Assembly (NCBI RefSeq): GCF_901709675.1
Contig: NC_051100.1
Location: forward strand, 9,830,786 to 9,894,785
DNA length: 64,000 nucleotides
From: Syngnathus acus
Lineage: Eukaryota > Chordata > Actinopteri > Syngnathiformes > Syngnathidae
Reading direction: 5' to 3'
The number at the start of each line of letters is the position of its first letter. The first letter of the stretch is position 1. The position numbers and the translations under genes were made by a program. Positions 38,118-48,636 of this stretch are shown piece after piece. Below the pieces are notes generated by a model. The model was not told the DNA's origin, did no database searches, and saw only the letters and a list, made by a program, of their open reading frames with translations.

Positions 38118-39313
38118 CTAATAGAGAAAGAAACAGAAAGAGAGAGCCTGAGATCAACATAAAGGATTATGTAATATGTATTGCTCCTCAAAGTAACAAG
38201 TGAAATATACAATAGCAGCATTGGCACAAGAGCAAATCAAATCACAAAGATTTAACCGTAATAAAAAAATATCAAATTGTGACATAAGATGAGGAAAGAC
38301 AAGCAGTCACTAACAAAGAATGCGTGACCATTACACAACCATCATGCACCAAAATATATTCATGTGTGGAAGAATTTGGACCGGCCGTTCGGGAATCTAC
38401 CAAAATTCCTGATGCCAACCACGCCCCTGCATATAGACTATATCAATGAAATACATCAAGTGACAATTGTGGCAGCACATTCGACACAAATAAACACAAA
38501 ATAAAAACAGCTTAAATTAATTCGTGTTCTTTTTACCCACAGAGTGATTCTGAATAGCCATTGCCTCCTCAGCGGCACACTCTGGTTGCATGTTTGTTTA
38601 CACAAAATGGTGGGGAGTTAACAGTGGCACAGTACAGTTGCCCGTGACCAGCGATTCATAAAATTGTTAAAAATTGAATTTGTTTTAATTATAATTTAAT
38701 AATAATAATTTAATTTAAATCTTTCCATTGACATGTTTGAAGGGAAACGTCACGCAGAAAGAGACTTGCTGTGCAACACTGTCAAAAGTCCTATTAACGG
38801 ACAAATAGTAGACAACTGATTTTCTGTATAACCTTGTAGTTGATAAGATATTCCTTTATTTGTCCCACAATTCCAGTCCACCAGTCATAATTAAGAAAGA
38901 AAAAAAAAAAGACCAATCAAAAGTGGAAAAAAACAAACAAACAAACAAACAAACAAACAGGAGTTTAGAAGATTTAAAGATAAAAATATACATGACACTA
39001 GTTAAAATAGTGTGAACATCAATTTTTGAGCTAAAACATATAGAGTGGTACTTTTTGGGACTGTCTATCCAACGCGTCTTTGTGTTTGTTGTTTAAGAAA
39101 CACATAATGTCATCTACACAGTTGAATGAACCCGTTATCTCTCCTAACAATGTTAAAGTCATTTGAAAACACATATTGCTCTCGTGAACCATATCTAGAT
39201 ATAGTCAGAAAGAAAACCTGGCTTTGACAATCACAGACACAATAAATGTATTGATAAAAATGCAGAGCTCAAGTGTATAGTATCCTCTTCTCAAACATAT
39301 TTGGTTGCCTTAC
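38118..39313 (-). other. lyst: lyst 5' intron
   Basis: Inferred first intron of lyst, from donor TTG|GTAAGG (39313) to acceptor TATTAG (38118). It contains a short repeat end TTCCTTTATTTGTCCCACAA (38851-38870) of the dispersed-element type and a (CAAA)n tract at 38931-38959. Confidence 0.55.
38931..38959. repeat. (CAAA)n microsatellite
   Basis: About seven AAAC units preceded by an A-run; seen directly. Confidence 0.9.
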
Positions 39314-39480
39314 CAAATAATATTGGGAATGAGAGTTTTCTTCCCGCCATCTTGCGTATATTCCAAGCTTGACTGCAGCTCGACCGCTGGCTGTATCTGC
39401 ATACCTTCTCGTGCGCCGACTGACTGAATTTTCTGTTCTGCCGAGCAAATTCCATTAAATTGGAATTTCAAATGGAAGCT
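39314..39480 (-). promoter_or_regulatory. lyst: lyst first exon / promoter with YY1-type motif
   Basis: The coding strand reads CGCAAGATGGCGGGAAG around 39344-39356, a strong match to the YY1 motif CAAGATGGCGGC. That motif sits just downstream of many vertebrate transcription starts in this same orientation. A consensus donor TTG|GTAAGG follows at 39313, and the next acceptor (38118) lies 7 bases before the lyst ATG. The region is locally CpG-enriched. I infer that this is the lyst 5'UTR exon; the transcription start is not resolved. Confidence 0.6.
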
Positions 39481-40552
39481 TCCCAGATTCGCAGCAGATC
39501 AGCGTATCACATGAAAGCATGTGATGTCACATGGCAAGGGGACTGGCCTTGGGAATACTGCAAGAGCCTCCAATGACCTGCAGAGGACCTCTGGAATAGA
39601 CCATCACTCACAAAACCTGCAATACCAGTGCAACTGTGATGGTGACAAGCTTTATATTGCCATGCTTTTAGTTCTATTTACAAGAAGATGGCGGGATTTT
39701 GGAAGCGAATTTAGTCATTGCTACAGATGTCGGTTTATCAGAAAAGCTGTTGCAACCGATTCAATTTGCCAACATGTACAGTAGATAAGACGCTCTGCTT
39801 ATTTGGGATCATTGATAGCACAGAGTTGACAGAATTTCTTAACTGTTCCTTTACAAAGTATTACACGTTACTTTTCAATTCCTCGCTTTAAAAAATAATA
39901 ATACTGCAATATGTTGAAACCAGTTTCTAACATTTTGGTCAGTGAGATAATAATAGGATGTATGTATACATGCACACATGCAGTGCAGCATTCTAAAACT
40001 ACAACACAGACAATGGGGCATTCTTGACTTAGATCACAATATGTTGGTTGAATCGATTGTTGTGGCTTGTAGGGTGTACATTCTGTTGTAACAACAGTAG
40101 GAAACGTCAAATCTTATTTTGCAAATTCAAATATTAAATTGCCTGCAGCTCTTCAGCTTTTTTTAGAGAGCACCGATTTCTCATAGACACGCACAAATCA
40201 ACTCTCGGACTACACTTTAGAAGCACTTGAATTCCAAAATGTCCCATGCTCAGTCTTTCTCAATGGAATTCTTTTATTTCCTGCATGTAATAATGTCTGT
40301 AACTTGGACAACTGTTAATATTTGTCAAGTTACAGTTGGGCATGAACAAAAGCAATGTTTCCCTTATTACAATTTTGTCTATAAAATTCATAACTGTGCT
40401 CCCAATCACTTGCTGCACTTGCACAATGTATTAATACCCAACTTCACAGTGACCCAAACTCTGTCCCAATACATACGATTAAATGAAGATGATGATGATA
40501 ATTAAAAGGCTGTCATATCATCAGTCTTGAGCAGACAGGCTAATAATGGCAC
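39481..40552. other. Spacer between lyst promoter and the unassigned gene
   Basis: AT-rich DNA, presumably holding the 3'UTR of the unassigned leftward gene that stops at 40553. Several AATAAA-type hexamers occur on both strands. No gene is supported. Confidence 0.5.
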
Positions 40553-43500
40553 CTACCAGAATCTCAGTCCATCTTTGGTGTGCTGAGGGTGATGCTGCAC
40601 ATAGTGGAAGAGACAGAGGAAATTCTCTAGACTCTGGAGGCTGACCTGATAAGAGACAAACACGCCGATAAGAACATCACAGATAAGAGAATCAGGAATC
40701 AAACCAATTCTATTCTTGACAGGATTGAAAAGTTCAAATATCAAAACACACTGGTCGATACAAACAGTGGATGCGTATGATCAGATTGGGGTCATATGTT
40801 TTGTATTTGGAAAAAATAAAACCTGGGGGAATTTTTTTTTTTTAGTTTGTTATATTTCTCAGAATTCAAGCTCAACACGTGAATTTTCAACTACAAAAAC
40901 TTCTGACCTCAATCTAACTGCAAAGATGTGGAAAGGCCACATAGCCTTGTTCAAATGCCAGATTTTTGTCATGTAAAAAAAATAAATAAATAACAAGACC
41001 AAGACAAATAATTTTAAAATATTTGCCATCTTTAATGTGAATAAAAATAAACATAAAATGTCCTTGTACACTTGTGCACATAATCTTATAACTAGAATGT
41101 GGCTGTGCTTACTAATCACATTCAAAATGAAGTTAAATGAAGTCAGCACATACTTGACACGATTTGGAGTCTTTCATTAATCCCAAATATAGTTCAAATG
41201 TTCTAGTCGGCTTTTCCTGACATCTTTCAGAAAAAAAACACAGTCCGTAGAACGCTTCCACAGCTTCAAAAGCATCTTGTTGTTCAAATGTATCAGGAGT
41301 AAAGTACAAAAGAATTTCCAAGGCATCAAATAGGAGACCGTTACGGCTCTTTAATACTTTAAAGAGTTGCACAAGTGGAAGCTCATTTCATCATCATACA
41401 CAAATTGTTGATCCTATGTCAGTCATTATTTGATGTCAAGTCCAAATGTTTTCGGTCCAGAGCAGCAAAACTAAAGCCTCACTGTTTGAATGCTTTGAGA
41501 AGGGAATGTAAATAATATGCATATGCCATTTGTCTTCACCTTTGAGTCCTCAATAGCTGGTTCCAGGATGCGTTGTCATATTAATGCAGGGTGACAGTTC
41601 ATTGACATAAACCAAAATAGTAATACAACTGTGTCTTGTTTACAAGCAAGCGAGACATATTTGTCAAATTGATTACTGCAAAAGAATCCGTATCACCTTC
41701 CTTCCTGTGTCACAACTGGAAAAGCAAGTCATGTTTTCATGTTATTAGGAATTAGGAATACGATTGTCTTTGTGTTTGCCAAGTTGAATATGCCTAAATC
41801 ACTGGTGCCAGATGATGCAGATGGAGACCAGACTCATCAGGGTCTAACATGCGAGTTTCGCCGTTTCACCCAAAAGGAGGTGGCCAGCTAGGTGGGATGG
41901 GTTCACTCCACCAGGATGCACCAAAAGTGGCTAAATAATCTCAATCAGTGTTGTGGCTGTGGCCAATTTCCTCTAATGGGGGAAAAGGGAAATGAGTGGT
42001 GCAAGATTATGCCAATTTCCAGGCAGGGGTTGCTTGTTTTCCACCTCTGAAGACTTTAATCAAATTTTAGAATACTTTGTGCACCAGCCAGGTGAGATGA
42101 TTTGATAAAAGAGAGATTACCCAAAAGTGTTCATATACATCTTGGAAAATCAGTTGGAACTGGAGCGAAAGCATTTGAAAAAAAATAACTGTCCAATTTA
42201 CCATTTACATTTGAATTGATGACTTACTGGAAGATTTTTGAATGCATTTTTTTTTTATCAGAAACCACCTCAGATTTCAGAGTAATGGCCTACTACAATA
42301 AACTCTGCTTCAACTAATACTTTGGATTAAGTTTCTGGGGATTTAGCACTATATTGGGCATCTGTTGCTGTGACCTGCGTCTTTACACGGGTGATCACGG
42401 GAGGCCGAGTCATGGGAGTCTGGTAGATGAGTCACTCAGCCTGCTCCAGTCTCTTCTATGAAGCGCTCGGTACACAATTTAGCAGTGAGGGCAGTGAAAA
42501 GGATGTGATCCTTTCCTCGTGAGAGGGGATGAGGGGGAGTGTATAGGTTATGTAATATTTGTTGTTTTCCGTTCTTCCACTTTGACATCCCGACTGATCT
42601 AATTGGACATTTGGGTGATGAGCATCATGAGGAGGCCCTAATGTTCGACGTTACCTTACGAGCGATGAGTCACAGCGCTGGGCTAAAATGTCAAGGAGCT
42701 ACTTCCATAAAGCATGTTTGCTCCTTATGTGCACTCAAACACGGTGCAGGAAATGACATTTCTTTAGACAAATAGAGATTGGCCCTTTTTTTTTTTTATT
42801 ATTATATAGTATTTTACGACAGATTTTTCTGCAATCGTGCACATGGTCAACCACAAATGTTTGTAGACGCTCCAGTCATACCATTTCCTAAACAAGTGTA
42901 TCGTTCCAGTTAAACTGCAAAGAAGGCTGCGGTCAGCTGCTGTCAGCCAGTAACCAAAGATCAAGATCATGATCACTTTTTCCTCGGCACAGAATCTTAT
43001 CTGCTGGATGAAAACTAGCAGAGCACAAGCTATTGTCATTTAACTCCTCAGTGCATCCATCAAGAGAATATCTTCATGTTGACCCCCTCAGGCTGCCAAA
43101 TTGAGCAGCAAAGAATAATTGGACAGTACGCATGATAAGAGCAGGCCGACAATATGTTACACAGTGTTTTTAGGACTAGTCACAACAACATACAGGTGGG
43201 GGAAAAAAACTGTGACGCAATTGTAATCTGAATCGCTTCAACCTGACAATGATATGAATCATTCAACAAGTCAGGTAGTTGTTTGGAACGGCAAGTAGGA
43301 CTTCTGGTTGAAAATGAAAGCAGATGTGGGGGAAAAACAAAAGTCATGTGGTCGATCTAGAACAGGAAAACGTCTTTGTTAAGATTTGGTAAACATCATC
43401 CAGCTAAATATCATTAGCGTCAAATGATTATAAACCACTTTTAATTGATGGAGTATGATAATCACAAGACAGAATAGTTGGTGTCTGACTTCATGTTTTT

Positions 43501-46499
43501 CATGTGTAGGCCGCAGCAGTTGATTTTCCATAACTTGAGTTAAAGTAAATGTAGTTCATATGTTATACGTAAAATGCACAACAATTTTTTGTTGCAAACA
43601 TGTAGCACAGGGACTAAAAATTAAAGATAAAATTTAATGGACATAGCCATTTTTTTCTCAATTATAAGGTTTACAGTAAAGTATAAACTGTTTTTTTTTC
43701 TCTTTGCACTTATGTAAAAAATGAGTCACTGTTGAATCATGATAACACTTGGAACTGATTAATTCAAATTTTATTTGAATTTGGAAATTTAAAACAAAGA
43801 TCAAACATCCACCCTGAATGAGTTCTAAAGTATACAGATCATGTTCAACAGTACCAATTTGCTTTTCTTGTTATGAAATAATGCTACAATAATTTTTGGC
43901 ATTCAAATAGGTGCCTTTGCTGACAGTGCCTCAAAACAATGAAAATAAAATTATCAAATGAAACAATTTGATTTGTATTTTGCATTCCATGTCTCAATTA
44001 TTGTCATTATCAAAAAGTTGTTTATGTAATATAAAGATTATACACAGACTGACACTTTAATTATTTGCTATTTCTCTGCTCCCAACGTTCTGAAATGATA
44101 TGGAAGGAACAATTTGTATGTTATTTGGTATTAATCAATAGCAAACAACAAAAATATTTTGCAATACATTACATATTAATGCAAAATCAAATTAAATCAG
44201 GTGTAACATTGCTAATAGAATGAGAAATAAAAAAAAAAATACAAAGCGCTTTACCATTTTAATCATCCAACTCATCATTACCAACTGAAAGGTCGGTCCT
44301 GAGCTGAGAAAGTCTACGAAAAGTAAAGCGGCCGGAATATACGAAGTGTGTCGCAATAACTTACATATTAAAATCCTTTGGTAGTTCTTTTCTTCACCAA
44401 AGCCTTTTGGCTGTAATTCCTTACTGTACAAAAAGCGTTATTCTTCCAGTTAGTGAAGAAATAGAACCGAGCTTTAATCCCCATGTGTGCTTTGAAAATT
44501 AGGCGCTTCAAATGCCTTTCTTGGTCTTTTGAAACATCCCCTTGACTTAAAACGAGACTCGACAATCCACCACTTCGTGTTTTCATTCCTGGCCACGAGC
44601 CAGAGAATCATTCCTCTAAACCGAATTACCTAATCAAAATTCAACAAGACGTGGACATGGAAAGCAGCCTTCACACGTTCACTCAGCTATGCGGAGGCGA
44701 TTTGCCTTTGCTAAAGAACACATTATTCAACGCTATTTTAAGCTTAAGAACACTCTATAAGGAGAGCCTTGAATCCAAAGACCCCGAGGCTAAAATAATA
44801 CTTTGTTACCATAGTGTCAATGTCCAATCGTAAAAGGGACTATGGTGGGTGCCAACAGCAAATTCACAACCTTGTTGTGGTTTCCCAACATGACTCATCG
44901 CCGCTTTCTTTTTGATTATTTTTGCACCAAGATGCCATTTTTTTAATGCCACTTCTGCATTTGCCTGAGATGGGAATTAAAACACATTTAAAAAAAAGAG
45001 GAAGTCAGTATCGTTAAGATACTTTCACATCACTGACCTACAGAGAAGGTCAAGAAGAAAACAAATCTTTATAGGTTCTATGCACCTGCACTGGTCAAAA
45101 GACGACATTCTAATTATTATTGCATTTGTGGTATATGAATTAAGCGGCTAATTTCACCGGTTTTTATCCCTCTCATGAGGCGGCCATTTTGCCGTTTGCT
45201 GTATAAAAGTAATATCACAGTTGCTCAGGGCTTGTGGATGCAACAGAATGAAAATGCAAACAGCTTGAATTTCACAATATTTTCACAAGTTCATTTTGGA
45301 CTTGACAAAAACAAAAGAGAGTTGAAGAATAAGGTGTTCAACGTGCAGGGATGAAGAAGCATGAGGTTGTGACGATAGTGTTGAGTAATTGAGTAGTTGG
45401 ATCAAATTAAAGTTGTGACGTCAATGAATAATTTCTAACTCAATTGAAATAATAGTGATTAATATTATTATTTCCATAACCGCCCAGCCGACGAGTCACA
45501 TCGTATTGGAAAAAGCTGACTGCTTTATATAAATGCAAAGAGACAAAAAAATACACAAGGAAAAAGAAGTCAAAACATTTGCAGGAAACTACAAAACGGG
45601 ACAACTTCTAGGATTCCACAGTCTGTATCGAAAGGGTTACTCAAACATGAGGACTGATGGATTAAATGATTGGTAAAAAGAAAAAAGAAATAATGGATTA
45701 AAATATTGGCAAAATTAGATCATCCATGGCCTAACGCAAGTCTCGTGATCAGGCTGCTACTAAATGGCTGACAGTGGGAGAGCAACTGAAAGAGCTGCAG
45801 CATGCTGATCGACTTAAGGAGCAATCTCTACAAACTCCGAATTGAAGACACCAGCCTCCACCTGAGCACGGTAACTCCATGTCAGCCACATGACATCGAG
45901 AGGATCACAGGCGAAGGTTTTTGCCGTGTCCCGGGCAACATGAAAAATCACTTTGTTCCAATCTTTCTTCCACATCTGATTACTGTGAGAGCATGACAAG
46001 CGCTGCATGACTTTAATCTATCCTTCAATCTTACATATGACAATTAATAAATCGGCACACACACATAATACTCTCATTCTCAATTTAAATGATTTCAGCT
46101 GCTTGGATTTGTTTTAAGACGAAAAATCCCCTATTGAAAGAAATCATGCAGATGAGTTATTTATCCGTACTGGTTAGAATTTTTAAATTGACTGTGCTCA
46201 TCACTCAGTCACTCCTTGTGAAAAGGCAGAAGCAAAATATGAGGCAAAATTAAGATACGAGTAGATTGAAAACTGCAGTGGAGATATTTGGAAAAAGTAC
46301 TTTTTGATTGTTTTCTAAGCACCGTCACAATAAACAATCAGGAAAGTGCTCCAATGTAAAAAAAGCATGACACTGATCTTTTCTAGATGAGTTGAGTGTT
46401 GCACTTTGCAGCACCTACCTGCAGATCCGCTCCTTGAAGCCTACAGTCCATGTATTTTTCCCACATATAAGACAAGTCGCTCTGCCATGGACTGGCCAT
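40553..46499 (-). CDS. Unrecognised multi-exon gene between lyst and nid1
   Basis: I do not recognise this protein. Compatible exons on the minus strand: 46419-46499 (ATG in strong context ATCATGG; MASPWQSDLSYMWEKY...), 45852-45975 or 45862-45975 (MWKKDWNKVIFHVARD...), 44282-44588 (one-base frame break, see separate entry), 41154-41381 (76 codons, LPLVQLFKVLKSRNGLLFDA...) and 40553-40645 (VSLQSLENFLCLFHYVQHHP...RFW, stop TAG). All carry GT/AG ends and the phases agree once the frame break is allowed for. The product would be about 275 residues: soluble, Leu/Phe-rich and helical, with no signal peptide or membrane segment, perhaps ARM/HEAT-like. It is not part of LYST or NID1. It could be a lineage-specific gene, a diverged known gene, or a decaying one. 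Confidence 0.5.
41382..44281 (-). other. Intron of the unassigned gene
   Basis: A 2.9-kb AT-rich stretch between two exons whose phases (0/0) join directly. No exon, RNA gene or clear transposon end was found in it. Confidence 0.45.
44282..44588 (-). pseudogene. Exon of the unassigned gene with a one-base frame break
   Basis: From acceptor GGCCAG|GA (44588) one frame runs with coding character (DQERHLKRLIFKAHMGIKAR, FYFFTNWKNNAF) to about 44430. The next frame then continues it (KELQPKGFGEEKNYQRIL, HTSYIPAALLFVDFLSS) to a donor CAGTTG|GTAATG at 44281. The switch falls at a run of five A on plus (44430-44434). A single missing base there explains it. It may be an assembly or read error, or a true inactivating deletion. 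A GTAAGG at 44429-44424 could instead be a donor, which would make two exons. The label pseudogene is provisional. Confidence 0.4.
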
Positions 46500-46500
46500 G

Positions 46501-48280
46501 ATGTCCACGCCTCCAGGTAGAACGCCAATCAAGATGCTGAGGAGGCCAGGAGTAATAACAAAGTGAACATTCCCAGTTCTTCCAAAGTTCTTCGACTAGC
46601 GTCGACCGAATCCCCAAATGATCTTTGGAGTCGTTCATAGCAGATTCATGCTTCACTCCGCTGCTTTTTCGCCCCCACTTTTTCATTCAGCATCTGCAGA
46701 GGTACCACATGACCCTTAGTTACTTCGAGACTCAGATGACGAATTTGTCCATCACACAGCAGCAACACGCACTTTTACCTGCACTGGACCCGCAACTTGC
46801 GACACACCGGAGAATAAACAAAACAACACGGATACGAGGGCTTAAACTAGCTATTTTGCTAAACTAGCTGCTATGTGACAGAAGCTGGTGAAGTTACAAA
46901 TGTTCCACGACTCATTTCCGGTCCGGTCATGTTTTAAAAAATAAATGCAATCTGTTGAATCCTTTTAGGGACTTCCTTACCACATTTTAAGACCAAATAA
47001 TTACTAAATGAAAGTTACCATTAACTGGTGAGTTAATTAAAACAAAGTTATCGTTTAAAGAAGCATTCCAAGGATTTGCCATAAGCTTTTATGTTGAAAA
47101 CTCTTGTTGGACAATGTCGTCTCTGTTTTCACTCGCTTGACTCTTCTAGCGTGAATGAAAAAACCCGAGTATTTCCAACCATACCTTATTTGAAATGAGC
47201 CCCAATAGTCACATACTCGCTTTGGATAATTAAAAGCACTTTCTAATACTACGCGCCCCAAAATGTGGTAATATATTGGTAATTGCAATATAATCATTCA
47301 TCAGTATCAATTCCACTCAGCTCGAGTGTTGCACTGTTTGCATGGCAGCTGTCGACGCAGTTCGTGTATTCATTGTTAAAGTTGGTTCTATAATTACTTA
47401 CCTTTAATGGAATACAGAGTTCGCATGTCTTGTCTCCGTGCATAATGTCAAATGCAAAAGAGGATGAGAGTATTACCACACATACCTGTTTTTCCTCCGT
47501 AAATGAAAACAACCTACTGGTTATTATAGAATACGGAACTTTAAACCTTATTTTTGACTGCAAGGCACAATGTCCCCTTCATTCAGAATACAATACAGTA
47601 CAATACAATTTTATTTATATAGCGCATTTTACAACAGCTTTAACAAAGCGCTTCACATATAGATATGGAACAATCACAAAGACAGCGAAAACAGTAAATT
47701 GAAATACAGACTAACATACAGTTAGTCAGTCAAAAGCCAAAGAATAAAATAAGTCTTTAAACGAGTTTCAAAAAATATGGCGTAGGGCACTGCAACACGG
47801 GATTATTAATTGTGTTTTATTATTTAAAATACGGTATTTTTACGATTTTATGGAATAATGTCCTTGGCAAATCAACTTCCTTGATCAATTTAGGTTTGAA
47901 ATATTTTCAAAAATGTATGGAATCTACATAACAATCACCAGGGTAGTTTGCCGTAATCTCAATCAAGAATAAATTTGTTTTGATCCTTAAGACAAATTGC
48001 AGGGAAATTTCGCATTATTATCTACGCGTCTGTTGTTTTTTTTCCATTGGATGACGCACGATTAAATTCAGGAATAAATCACATCTCATGGTGGATTCGG
48101 GTGCAATATAAATTTGTGAAACGGCATGTGCAAATAATATTCCAACGGGACGTTTATAAAATGCCTGCCTTTAAAAAAAAAGTATGTGTTTTGTCTACTA
48201 TTGTTGGATTATAGATGTAATGTACTCTACTAAACACAAGAGGTCACTATGACAATGCAAACAAATTTGTTAGAAAAACC
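46501..48280. other. Intergenic between the unassigned gene and nid1
   Basis: The right part of the presumed promoter of the unassigned gene (46501-46950) is moderately CpG-rich. The rest is AT-rich, with one dispersed repeat copy (47590-47662) and no supported gene. Confidence 0.5.
47590..47662. repeat. Dispersed fish-type repeat fragment
   Basis: The words CAATTTTATTTATATAGCGCATTTTACAACAGC...AACAAAGCGCTTCACA are a motif I know as common and interspersed in teleost genomes. Family and boundaries are not determinable here. Confidence 0.55.
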
Positions 48281-48444
48281 TTTTTATTTTTTTCTGCCCA
48301 CCATGTAAACTCATCCCACAAAGCTTGAACAGGAACTTCAATCATATCTGACAATATTACTAATAGAAACAAGCCCAAACCAACAGGAAATAGTGTCATG
48401 TGTTACTATAACGTATTTCACATTAAATTACTAATCCCTTGAGT

Positions 48445-48450
48445 TTTATT
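48445..48450 (-). terminator. nid1: Candidate nid1 polyadenylation signal
   Basis: TTTATT on plus (AATAAA on the coding strand), 187 bases past the nid1 stop. A second copy lies at 48283-48288. Confidence 0.4.
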
Positions 48451-48636
48451 CTCAGTTTATGTGCACTCGGGAAAACAATGTCAACATAATAGTGTCCATA
48501 TTTACAATTCTGTTGGGATTTTATAATGTAAAAATGCAGATAAGAATAGCAATGAGCAATAAAAGGCACAGTAAATTCACCTCAGTGGCATTTTCAGCGG
48601 TTACATCACAGTAACGCCGAGTGGCTTCTATTTTGC

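Noticed and set aside
39314-39500. Long in-frame stretch (to about 39503) considered as a coding exon of the unassigned gene
   Set aside because: The phase needed after the exon at 40553 has no credible acceptor, a stop follows that exon at once, and the YY1 motif and donor fit a lyst 5'UTR exon better.
42764-43039. 91-codon minus-strand frame considered as an extra exon of the unassigned gene
   Set aside because: No acceptor/donor pair gives a compatible phase, and the flanking exons (44282 and 41381) already join in phase 0.
45181-45215. GGCGGCCATTTTGCC followed by TATAAAAG, considered as a second promoter
   Set aside because: It lies inside an inferred intron of the unassigned gene with no exon or CpG-rich context after it.
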